From positions 1-12,100 of the forward strand of contig SXUH01000409.1 in the NCBI GenBank assembly GCA_005791855.1: a stretch of 12,100 bases of DNA, given 5' to 3'. Below are positions 1 through 6,884 of this stretch, piece by piece; the first letter of the stretch is position 1, and every line of letters starts with the position of its first letter. Under the pieces are notes generated by a model. That model saw only the letters and a program-made list of their open reading frames with translations. It was not told the origin of the DNA and searched no databases. The translations under genes were made by a program, and so were the position numbers. The DNA comes from Bdellovibrionales bacterium. GTDB lineage: Bacteria > Bdellovibrionota > Bacteriovoracia > Bacteriovoracales > Bacteriovoracaceae.

Positions 1-585
1 GAGAAGTCCAGACCGGTGATCCTCTTCACCCAGCACTCGGTGACCACCGAGTTCGACCAGGCGAGGAACCAGATCCTCCCGTCCCTGGAAGCCCTCGACC
101 GCCTCGCGACCGAAGGCACCCAGGTCATCATCACCTACCCGAACAACGACGCCGGCGGGAAGAGCATCATCCAGACCATCAAGGAGTTCAAGTTCAAGTC
201 GCCGAAGAACATCCAGGTCCACGAGTCCCTCGGGCGCTCCAACTACCACGGGGTCCTGAACCTCAGCCGCGAAGGCGTGCGCGTCGCCTGCGTGGGGAAT
301 TCGTCTTCCGGGATCAAGGAAACTCCGGTGTTCTTCTGCCCGACTGTGAACATCGGTTCGCGGCAGGACGGCCGCCTGCGGGCCGAGAACGTCCTCGACA
401 GTAGGTACGACGCGGCCGACGTGTACAACAAGATCAAGACCTGCCTCACCGACGAGAGTTTCCTCAAGGTTTGCCGCGAGTGCCACAACCCGTACGGGTC
501 CGGGGGAGCGGGGAAGAAGATCGCCGACTTCATCAGCAAGGTCGAGCTCAACTCTAAACTCGTGCAAAAGAAGATGACGATCTGA
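1..585 (+). CDS. legG: Hydrolysing sugar-nucleotide 2-epimerase (LegG/NeuC family), C-terminal part
   Basis: The reading frame is open from base 1, so the gene starts outside the window and only the last 194 residues are seen, about half of the usual ~370-390. A GTG at base 16 lies inside the conserved strand before the FTQHSVTTE segment and is not a credible start. What is visible matches the C-terminal half of hydrolysing 2-epimerases: the GNSSSGIKE loop at visible residues 99-107, then VNIGSRQDGR, then NPYG near residue 163. The family releases the nucleotide while epimerising C2 of a 2-acetamido sugar; NeuC makes ManNAc, LegG makes 2,4-diacetamido-2,4,6-trideoxymannose. The next two genes are PtmE-like and LegB-like, so I infer LegG rather than NeuC, acting in the cytoplasm on a GDP-sugar. 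The stop overlaps the next start as TGATG, which suggests translational coupling. Confidence 0.88.
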   Translation, partial: EKSRPVILFTQHSVTTEFDQARNQILPSLEALDRLATEGTQVIITYPNNDAGGKSIIQTIKEFKFKSPKNIQVHESLGRSNYHGVLNLSREGVRVACVGNSSSGIKETPVFFCPTVNIGSRQDGRLRAENVLDSRYDAADVYNKIKTCLTDESFLKVCRECHNPYGSGGAGKKIADFISKVELNSKLVQKKMTI

Positions 586-1637
586 TGGTACCAAAAGTCC
601 TTTTGACCGAATCGATTCTCAAGACGATCGAGGTCCTCGAGAAGGGCAAGAAGACCCTCGTGGTCGTCGTCGACGCCAACAACATGCTCTGCGGAACCGT
701 GACCGACGGAGACGTGAGACGCGGCATCCTCAACGGCGTGAACCTCGCGAGCTCCGTTTCGAAGATCATGAATCAGAACTCCATCACCGCTCCGAAGACC
801 GTCGCCGACAACGAGCTCCTGAGCCTCATGGTGGACAATAAGATCGAGGCCCTCCCCATCGTCGACGACGAGAAGCGGGTCCTGAAGGTCGTCCACCGGA
901 ACGACGTCAAGGACGGCGGCTACAAGAGCGAGAGCTCGGGCTTCGAGGCCGCCATCATCATGGCCGGCGGAGAAGGGCGGCGCCTGCGGCCCCTCACCAA
1001 CGACGTCCCCAAGCCCATGCTCAAGGTCGGCGGCGTGCCGATCATCGAACGCCAGATCATCATGCTCCAGCGGCAGGGGATCCGGAAGATCTACATCTCC
1101 ATCAACTACCTCGGAGATAAGATCCGGGACTACCTCCGGGACGGCAGCTCCTTCGGCGTCTCCATCGAGTACCTCGAGGAGAAGGAAAAGCTCGGCACCG
1201 CCGGCGCGGTCTCCCTCCTCCCGGTGACGTTCAGCTCCTCGGTCCTGGTGCTCAACGGAGACGTGCTGACCTCCATCAACTACGGAAGCCTCTACGACTT
1301 CCACAGCTCCCACGACTCCGTCATCACCATGGCGGCGATCAGCTACAACATCGACATCCCGTACGGAGTGGTGCGGACCGACGGGGCCCGGGCCATCGCC
1401 CTGGACGAGAAGCCCTCCCAGCACTTCCTCTGCAACGCCGGGATCTACGCGCTCTCCCCGAAGGGCATCTCCATGATCCCGAAGGACACTTTCTTCAACA
1501 TGACGGATCTCATCGATCTGTGTCTAAAAAATAGTAAGGACGTCATCGTCTTCCCGGTCCACGAATACTGGTCGGACATCGGGACTCAGCACGAGTACGA
1601 CAAGGCCTCGCGGCTCTTCTCGGACTCGGAAATTTAA
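585..1637 (+). CDS. ptmE: CBS-domain sugar-phosphate nucleotidyltransferase, PtmE type
   Basis: The 350-residue protein has two CBS motifs in roughly its first 115 residues and a nucleotidyltransferase domain from about residue 122. The catalytic signature AAIIMAGGEGRRLRPLT is followed by VPKPMLKVG, which holds the conserved lysine. LNGD at residues 223-226 is the metal-binding aspartate motif, and NAGIY and the C-terminal YWSDIGT are also present. This CBS plus NTP-transferase order is that of PtmE, which in Campylobacter transfers GMP to a hexosamine-1-phosphate to open the GDP-GlcNAc route to legionaminic acid. The neighbouring LegG- and LegB-like genes support this, but GDP versus UDP/dTDP specificity cannot be read from sequence. 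The CBS pair may sense a nucleotide, which is inference. The start ATG overlaps the upstream stop by one base. The length is complete with no broken motif. Confidence 0.87.
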   Translation: MVPKVLLTESILKTIEVLEKGKKTLVVVVDANNMLCGTVTDGDVRRGILNGVNLASSVSKIMNQNSITAPKTVADNELLSLMVDNKIEALPIVDDEKRVLKVVHRNDVKDGGYKSESSGFEAAIIMAGGEGRRLRPLTNDVPKPMLKVGGVPIIERQIIMLQRQGIRKIYISINYLGDKIRDYLRDGSSFGVSIEYLEEKEKLGTAGAVSLLPVTFSSSVLVLNGDVLTSINYGSLYDFHSSHDSVITMAAISYNIDIPYGVVRTDGARAIALDEKPSQHFLCNAGIYALSPKGISMIPKDTFFNMTDLIDLCLKNSKDVIVFPVHEYWSDIGTQHEYDKASRLFSDSEI

Positions 1638-1643
1638 GGAAGG
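1636..1643 (+). promoter_or_regulatory. Ribosome binding site of the legB-like gene
   Basis: AAGGAAGG begins within the TAA stop codon of the upstream gene and lies 5 bases before a GTG start at 1649. It decides the start, because no ATG with a comparable site lies nearby before the GxxGxxG nucleotide-binding motif. Confidence 0.65.
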
Positions 1644-1648
1644 TTAGC

Positions 1649-2656
1649 GTGGGCGAATCAGTCAAAGGCAAAACGGTACTCGTGACGGGCGCGGACGGTT
1701 TCATCGGAAGCCACCTGGTCGAACTCCTGGTTCGGCAGGGGGCGAAGGTCCGCGCCTTCGTCTATTATAATTCCTGGAACCAGATCGGCTGGCTCGACGA
1801 CGTCCCCGCCGACGTCCTCTCGCAGATCGAGGTCATGTCCGGAGACATCCGGGACCGGAGCCGGGTGGAGGAAGCCATGAGGGGCATCAACTACGTCTTC
1901 CACCTCTCGAGCCTCATCGCCATTCCCTACAGCTACGTCGCGGCCCAGTCCTACGTGGAGACCAACGTCGTCGGCGCCCTGAACGTCGCCGAGGCCGCGA
2001 AGAAGTCCGACTCCCTCGTCCGGCTCTTGCACGTCTCGACTAGCGAGGTCTACGGGACCGCGCAGTTCGTCCCGATCTCCGAGCTTCACCCGCTCGTGGG
2101 CCAGTCGCCGTACTCCGCCTCGAAGATCGCCGCGGACAAGATGATGGAGAGCTACAACCTCTCGTTCAACCTTCCGATCGTCACCGCGAGGCCCTTCAAC
2201 ACCTTCGGGCCCCGGCAGACGGCGAGGGCGGTCATCCCGACCATCATCGCCCAGCTGCAGATGAAGAACCCCGTGCTCAAGCTCGGCGCCCTGAGCCCGA
2301 CCCGGGACTTCAACTACGCCACCGACACGGCGAGCGGCATGCTCGCTCTGGCGCTCTGTAAAGCCGCCGAAGGGCAGGTGGTGAACATCGGCTCCGGCGA
2401 AGAGTGGTCCATCGAGGAAACCGCCAAGCTCCTCATGGACATCTCCGGGCACAGGCCCCAGATCGTCTCCGAGGAAGTCCGCCTGCGGCCCGAGAAGAGT
2501 GAGGTGAACCGCCTCCTCTGCGACGCCACCAAGATCCACAACCTCACCGGCTGGAAGTCCCAGACCGATTTCAAAACAGGCCTCAGGCAGACCTTCGACT
2601 GGTTTGAGAAAAGAAATAAGATCGCTGCGAGCTCATCCAAGCAGTACGTGATTTAA
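1649..2656 (+). CDS. legB: NAD-dependent sugar-nucleotide 4,6-dehydratase, LegB type
   Basis: This is a 335-residue extended short-chain dehydrogenase. The Rossmann motif GADGFIG is at residues 14-20, followed by an SGDIRD segment typical of nucleotide-sugar SDRs. STSEVYG at 130-136 supplies the Thr/Ser-Glu residues of 4,6-dehydratases, Tyr155 and Lys159 form the YxxxK catalytic pair, and RPFNTFGPRQ at 181-190 is the substrate-side motif. The family makes a 4-keto-6-deoxy sugar nucleotide. LegB does this on GDP-GlcNAc as the first dedicated step to legionaminic acid, whereas related enzymes act on UDP-GlcNAc. The PtmE-like gene just upstream supports the GDP form. Translation begins at GTG, 11 bases after the previous stop. 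The aminotransferase and acetyltransferase that should use its product are not in the window. Confidence 0.86.
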   Translation: MGESVKGKTVLVTGADGFIGSHLVELLVRQGAKVRAFVYYNSWNQIGWLDDVPADVLSQIEVMSGDIRDRSRVEEAMRGINYVFHLSSLIAIPYSYVAAQSYVETNVVGALNVAEAAKKSDSLVRLLHVSTSEVYGTAQFVPISELHPLVGQSPYSASKIAADKMMESYNLSFNLPIVTARPFNTFGPRQTARAVIPTIIAQLQMKNPVLKLGALSPTRDFNYATDTASGMLALALCKAAEGQVVNIGSGEEWSIEETAKLLMDISGHRPQIVSEEVRLRPEKSEVNRLLCDATKIHNLTGWKSQTDFKTGLRQTFDWFEKRNKIAASSSKQYVI

Positions 2657-2661
2657 GGAGA
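2655..2661 (+). promoter_or_regulatory. Ribosome binding site of the methyltransferase gene
   Basis: AAGGAGA starts inside the TAA stop of the legB-like gene and ends 5 bases before a GTG start at 2667. The layout matches the preceding junction. Confidence 0.65.
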
Positions 2662-2666
2662 CAGCT

Positions 2667-3476
2667 GTGCACCTCACGACCGACAAGATCAAAGAACGCA
2701 TCGAAACCCTCGGGAACACCCAGCCCTGGAACCACGCCTTCGACTTCGGGAATGGGATCAAGACCCCGGTGAACACCACCACCTCCTTCGGGAAGAACGT
2801 CAACAAGTGGGAGCGGATCAAGCCCGTCCTGAGCCAGCTCCTCACGAAGACCTCCACCGTCCTCGACGTCGGTTCCAACGACGGCTTCTTCAGCATCCGC
2901 ATGGCGGAGATGTCCCAGGAGGTCATGGGCCTCGACGTGGACGAGCACCGGGTGGAGAAGGCCCAGTTCGCCAAGGAGATCCTGAAGGTCGAGAACGTCC
3001 GCTTCGAGAAGCTCAACATCCTCAACGACGACGAAGCCGCGCGGCTCAAGAAGTACGACTTCTGCACCTGCCTCGGCGTCCTCCACCGGCTCCCGGATCC
3101 GTTCAAGCTCCTCCTCGTGCTCTCGCAGAAGAGCGACACCCTGATCCTCGAGTGGAAGACCCACAAGGGCGTGGGCCTCGAGGAGGCGAGCCTCTACTTC
3201 TCCCCGGCCACGCCGAAGCCGAACGACCCCTACGGCGAGCAGTTCTTCCTCCCGAGCTTCGCCTGCGTGGAGAAGGTCCTCGAGAAGAACGGCTTCCGGT
3301 ACTTCCAGCGGCTCAACAAGTCCCACTCCAACCGCGCGCTCCTCATCGCCAGCCGGAGGACCTTGAACCTCAAGGTCGAGAAGGAACCGAAGCTGGTCTC
3401 GAAGCTCAACAACATCAAGTTCCTCACCAAAGGGTACCTGCGCTCGCTGATCAACATCATCAGTTCCGACAGATAA
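2667..3476 (+). CDS. Class I SAM-dependent methyltransferase, CmoB/DUF1698-like
   Basis: A 269-residue protein with a Rossmann-type methyltransferase core. Motif I, VLDVGSNDGFFS, is at residues 65-76; the acidic motif II GLDVDEHRVEKAQ is near 88-100; and CLGVLHRLPDPF near 135-146 occupies the position of the post-motif II active-site segment. The DGFFS variant and the GVLHRLPDP segment resemble CmoB-like (DUF1698) methyltransferases, which also occur in glycan clusters. I infer methylation of a sugar or of its N-acyl group in the cytoplasm. Legionaminic acids in other bacteria can carry N-methylated acyl groups, but the substrate here is unknown. The C-terminal ~45 residues are basic and have no recognised domain. 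The gene lies 10 bases after the legB-like gene and 2 bases before the next start. Confidence 0.78.
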   Translation: MHLTTDKIKERIETLGNTQPWNHAFDFGNGIKTPVNTTTSFGKNVNKWERIKPVLSQLLTKTSTVLDVGSNDGFFSIRMAEMSQEVMGLDVDEHRVEKAQFAKEILKVENVRFEKLNILNDDEAARLKKYDFCTCLGVLHRLPDPFKLLLVLSQKSDTLILEWKTHKGVGLEEASLYFSPATPKPNDPYGEQFFLPSFACVEKVLEKNGFRYFQRLNKSHSNRALLIASRRTLNLKVEKEPKLVSKLNNIKFLTKGYLRSLINIISSDR

Positions 3477-3478
3477 AG

Positions 3479-4159
3479 ATGGCGCGGAAGCTCGGCATTC
3501 TGGACAGGATCTGCGGCAAGCTGATCCGCTTCGAGGTCCCGCTCTCGAAGGTGGTCACCGTCTTCGGCGCGACCTTCGGGGAGGAGAGCTCGAACCACAT
3601 CAAGAAGACCCTCGAGCTCTACGACCGGAACCCGGACGTTTCCTTCAGGGAAACTCCGCTCTACCCGTTTCTGAAAACCTTCTGCCCGACGAAGCTCCGG
3701 GACTACGTCGCCGGAGTCTCCACGGACCTTCCGCTCTTCGAGTTCCCCTGGGGGGAGCTCGTGCCGGGGATGGCGACGAAGGACCGGGGCCAGTCGCGCT
3801 TCTGCGGCCCCTCCACCGACGAGTTCGTCGAGGAGGAGTTCCACCGGATCATCGCCCTCTACCAGAAGATCAAGCGGGAAGGGTACCTCCCCGGAAGGGT
3901 CCCCGGCGGCTACTCGGCCGGGACCTTCCTCCTGGGAGAGAAAGATTACCGCTTCATCGTCCTCCAGGGAAACCACCGCGTCCCGATCCTGAGCCACCTC
4001 GGGTACCGGGCCCTGAGCGTGACCCTCTATCCCTTCTACATCAAGCCCTTCGTGAAGCTCCGGTCCGCCGCCGGCTGGGAGCACGTCAAGGCCGGGAGCT
4101 GCACGCTCGAAGACGCCCGCACGATCTTCAACTTCTACTTCGGACCCCGGCCCGCATGA
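3479..4159 (+). CDS. Conserved small protein with ParB/sulfiredoxin-like GNHR motif, unknown function
   Basis: The protein has 226 residues from ATG 3479. The frame is open farther upstream, but that part is an out-of-frame shadow of the methyltransferase gene. Near the C-terminus, RFIVLQGNHRVPILSHLGY (GNHR at 164-167) matches the core of the ParB/sulfiredoxin fold, where a GNHR or DGxHR turn binds nucleotide or phosphate. It is followed by a beta-strand-like SVTLYPF. The first 150 residues carry no motif I know. There is no signal peptide or membrane segment, so it should be cytoplasmic. It starts 2 bases after the methyltransferase stop and overlaps the flippase start as ATGA, so it is tied to glycan synthesis rather than chromosome partition. 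A kinase-like, regulatory or sugar-modifying role is possible; none can be chosen. Confidence 0.7.
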   Translation: MARKLGILDRICGKLIRFEVPLSKVVTVFGATFGEESSNHIKKTLELYDRNPDVSFRETPLYPFLKTFCPTKLRDYVAGVSTDLPLFEFPWGELVPGMATKDRGQSRFCGPSTDEFVEEEFHRIIALYQKIKREGYLPGRVPGGYSAGTFLLGEKDYRFIVLQGNHRVPILSHLGYRALSVTLYPFYIKPFVKLRSAAGWEHVKAGSCTLEDARTIFNFYFGPRPA

Positions 4160-5673
4160 GCTTCAAACGGATCATCCTGAAGAACACGGCGGTCGGCTGG
4201 GTGACGGTGGTCATCAGCATGGGGACCCGGTTCGTGACCGTGCCCCTGATCCTCAACGGGGTCGGGAAGAACCAGTACGCGCTCTACGCTCTGGCGACGA
4301 GCCTCGTGAACTACCTCTACCTCTTCGACTCCGGCATCAGCGGGGCCGTCTGCCGGCTCCTCGCACCCTTGAACAAGGCGAAGAACCGGCCCGAGCTGGT
4401 GAAGCTCGTGGCCACCTCCTACGCCTTCCTCGTCTCCATCGTCCTCGTCCTCACCGCCCTCTGCGTGATCTTCCCCAAGGAGCTGATCTTCGACTTCCTG
4501 AACATCCCCGCGGCCGAGTACGCCATCTTCAAGACCGTCTTCTACATCAGCTTCCTGGAGTTCGTGGTGGTCTTCGTCAGCCGGGTGGACATCGGGATCC
4601 TCCAGGGGAAGAACCAGTTCAGCGTCATGTGGTTCATCGAGTCCGTCGTCGCCCTCGTGAGCACGCTCTTCATCTACGTCTTCTACAAGCTCGGGAACCT
4701 CACCCTGGTGAACGTCGCCCTCATCCTCTCCATAGGCCGCGCCCTCGGCGCCGTCGGCCTCTTCTTCGCCTCGGGGTTCGTCCGGGAGAAGGTCCTGTGC
4801 TTCCGGCACTACTCCGGCGAAGCCCTGAAGCCGATCCTCGACATCGGCTTCAGCGCGACCATCGTCACCATGGTCGGGATCATGCAGAGCTCGCTCGCGC
4901 CCTCGATCTACTCCCGCTACCTGAGCATCGAAGCCGTCTTCTTCTGCTCCATCGCCACGGCCCTCATGCTCATGGCGAGCCGGTTCATCAACACCATCTT
5001 CTCGAGCTTCACCCCCTACATCTCCGAGCTCAACCCGCAGAAGGACCACGAGGGGATCAAGCGCCTCATCGTGAAGGGCCTCTCGCTCGCGAGCTTCTCC
5101 CACGGCGTCGCCTGTCTCCTCTCGAGCCTCTTCCTCGACACGCTCGTGCGGATCTGGCTCTCGGACAAGGTCCTGAAGGATTCGGACTTCGAGGTCATCT
5201 ACTACTTCGTGAACCTCCTCCTGATCTCGCTCTACATCTCGAACGCCCCGAAGATGATGGACATCACCTTCAGCTCCACGGGGAAGCACTGGAAGAACAC
5301 CTACCTCTCGGTCGCGACGACGGTGGCCTTCTGCGTGTCGCTGGTGATCCTCGCGAAGCTGAACTTCCTCTACTGCTACCCCGTCGCCATGCTCCTCTCC
5401 GGGTTCGTGAAGACCGGCGGGACGTTCCGGCTGGCGCAGAAGGTCGGGTACCTGACCCTTTCCGAAACCTTGCGGCTAACTCTGGTCAACTTCGTCCTCC
5501 CGCTGGGACTGGTGCTGGTCGCCGTCTATCGGAAACTATTTTTCTCCGATGAGCTTACCTCCGTCGGCGTCGCCGCCCTGGCCCTCGGAGTTTTCATTGT
5601 CTACTACCTGAAGTTCCCGCTAAACTGGCTCCTGGTGAACCTCGGAGATCATCTGAGGAAGAGGAGAGCATGA
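4156..5673 (+). CDS. Wzx-type polysaccharide flippase (MOP superfamily)
   Basis: This 505-residue polytopic protein has about 12-14 hydrophobic segments spread over the whole length. The N-terminus is typical of oligosaccharide flippases: a basic start (SFKRIILKNTAVGW), then TRFVTVPLIL, a short GKNQYALYALATS turn and YLFDSGISGAVCRLL. The size matches the usual 420-510 residues. Such proteins flip undecaprenyl-diphosphate-linked repeat units across the inner membrane. The ATG overlaps the upstream stop by four bases and there is no clear Shine-Dalgarno site, which suggests coupled translation. Its position after the nonulosonate genes suggests that it exports a unit made with their product. 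Symbol wzx is avoided because sequence does not prove the pathway type. Confidence 0.87.
   Translation: MSFKRIILKNTAVGWVTVVISMGTRFVTVPLILNGVGKNQYALYALATSLVNYLYLFDSGISGAVCRLLAPLNKAKNRPELVKLVATSYAFLVSIVLVLTALCVIFPKELIFDFLNIPAAEYAIFKTVFYISFLEFVVVFVSRVDIGILQGKNQFSVMWFIESVVALVSTLFIYVFYKLGNLTLVNVALILSIGRALGAVGLFFASGFVREKVLCFRHYSGEALKPILDIGFSATIVTMVGIMQSSLAPSIYSRYLSIEAVFFCSIATALMLMASRFINTIFSSFTPYISELNPQKDHEGIKRLIVKGLSLASFSHGVACLLSSLFLDTLVRIWLSDKVLKDSDFEVIYYFVNLLLISLYISNAPKMMDITFSSTGKHWKNTYLSVATTVAFCVSLVILAKLNFLYCYPVAMLLSGFVKTGGTFRLAQKVGYLTLSETLRLTLVNFVLPLGLVLVAVYRKLFFSDELTSVGVAALALGVFIVYYLKFPLNWLLVNLGDHLRKRRA
5661..5667 (+). promoter_or_regulatory. Ribosome binding site of the beta-propeller gene
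   Basis: GAGGAGA, inside the end of the flippase gene, ends 2 bases before ATG 5670; an additional GAGG lies a few bases upstream. The spacing from the GGAG core is short but usable. The next start overlaps the flippase stop as ATGA. Confidence 0.5.
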
Positions 5674-6884
5674 GATCGGTAGCCGCAGGGATTAAGAGGA
5701 AGGTCGGAAGGTCGGTGGCGAAGGTCTACTCGTCGATCGCCGGAAAAGATCTGAAGACCAGCCTCCCGCACGCGGTCCTCGAGCACGAAGGCCACCACGT
5801 CTTCTTCGGCTACTACGATAAGCAGCCCTTCAGAGACGGGCGGACCCTGGCCCACGCCGTCCCAACGGGGAGCCGGGAGGATTCGAAGATCAAACTCGGG
5901 TACTTCCAGACCGACGTCACCGGCCCCACCGGCGCCGGGTTCACCAAGGTCGCCGAGACCGAGCTCTGGAACTGGCAGCAGGGGAGCAGGTTGATGTGGC
6001 ACCCGACCGCCCGGGAGTCGATCCTCTATAACTCCCTGGAGGGAGGCCGGGCCCAGACGGTGATCCAGAACCTCTCGAGCGCAGAGAAGACTCGCATCCC
6101 GTTCCCCACCTACGACATCTCCTCCGACGGCAAGCACCTCCTGAGCCTCGATTTCCACGAGCTCGCCCTGATGAGGCCCGGCTACGGCTATCCCGCCCTC
6201 GATGCGGCGTCGACTCCGGAAGAGACGAAGGGGCGGATCCTGGTGGTCGAGGCCCAGACCGGTCGGATCAGATTCTCCATTTTGAGAGAGCAGCTCCGCG
6301 ACCACCTCCCGGCCGACGTCCCGGCCGAGACGGGGTACTTCAATCACCTGAGCTTTAGTCCGGGTGGAAAGAACTTCGTCTTCTACTTCATCGCCACCGC
6401 CGGGAAGAAGCGGCTCACCTACGCCTTCGTCTGCGACGTCGGTACGCAGGAGCTCCGGATCCTCAGCCAGGCGGGGTTCATGTCCCACTACACCTGGGTC
6501 GACGACGAGAACCTGATCATCTTCACCAAGCTCCGGGGCGTCCCGTCCTACGTCAAGTACCGCCTGGGGCCGGGCCCAACCCAGGACGTCTTCTTCGAGG
6601 ACTTCACCCTGGATGGCCATCCCACCTTCGTCGAGGGGAGGCTCATCACCGACTGCTACCCCCAGTGGCCGACCAACGAGCAGACTCTCTACGAGCTCTG
6701 GCCCGGAAAGGGCCCGCGGGTCCTCGCGACGTTCCTCACACCCCTCGAGTTCACCGGAGACGTCCGGTGCGACCTGCACCCGCGGGTCCACAAGCTCCGA
6801 GACGGCGAACTCCTCCTCTGCTGCGACTTTCCTTCCTACTCGTCCCGCGTTCGGAAGATGGCCCTGGTCAGGGCTCGGTACTAG
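5670..6884 (+). CDS. Cytoplasmic beta-propeller-like protein of glycan clusters, unknown function
   Basis: A 404-residue protein with no signal peptide or membrane segment. It opens with a basic ~25-residue stretch, then FFGYYDKQPF at 45-54, WNWQQGSRLMW at 100-110, a repeated D.S.DGK..L/FSPGGK..V blade-like pattern, and NHLSFSPGGK at 225-234. The repeated Ser/Asp-x-Asp/Gly-Gly-Lys turns and short beta-strands resemble seven-bladed propellers related to oligogalacturonate lyase and TolB. The GYYD and WNWQQG motifs match a family I recall from polysaccharide clusters, often annotated as hypothetical or loosely as glycosyltransferase. Oligogalacturonate lyase uses histidines and Mn, but lyase activity here is not shown. 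It is the last gene of the plus operon, and its final 17 bases overlap the convergent ligase gene. It could bind or edit a sugar intermediate (inference). Confidence 0.72.
   Translation: MRSVAAGIKRKVGRSVAKVYSSIAGKDLKTSLPHAVLEHEGHHVFFGYYDKQPFRDGRTLAHAVPTGSREDSKIKLGYFQTDVTGPTGAGFTKVAETELWNWQQGSRLMWHPTARESILYNSLEGGRAQTVIQNLSSAEKTRIPFPTYDISSDGKHLLSLDFHELALMRPGYGYPALDAASTPEETKGRILVVEAQTGRIRFSILREQLRDHLPADVPAETGYFNHLSFSPGGKNFVFYFIATAGKKRLTYAFVCDVGTQELRILSQAGFMSHYTWVDDENLIIFTKLRGVPSYVKYRLGPGPTQDVFFEDFTLDGHPTFVEGRLITDCYPQWPTNEQTLYELWPGKGPRVLATFLTPLEFTGDVRCDLHPRVHKLRDGELLLCCDFPSYSSRVRKMALVRARY

Noticed and set aside
243..1424. 393-codon open frame on the minus strand
   Set aside because: Antisense to the epimerase and CBS-nucleotidyltransferase, both with intact family motifs. 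Its translation is an Asp/Val/Glu/Gly-rich string typical of reading the opposite strand of C/G-ending codons.
2807..3478. Upstream extension of the ParB-like gene within the methyltransferase gene
   Set aside because: The extension is an Arg/Pro-rich out-of-frame translation of the methyltransferase; ATG 3479, right after the methyltransferase stop, is the natural start.
4135..5289. 384-codon open frame on the minus strand
   Set aside because: Antisense to the flippase; its very acidic, low-complexity Glu/Asp/His/Val-rich composition comes from codon bias in the real gene.
5649..6791. 380-codon open frame on the minus strand
   Set aside because: Antisense to the beta-propeller gene, which has recognisable motifs; no motif is visible in the antisense translation.
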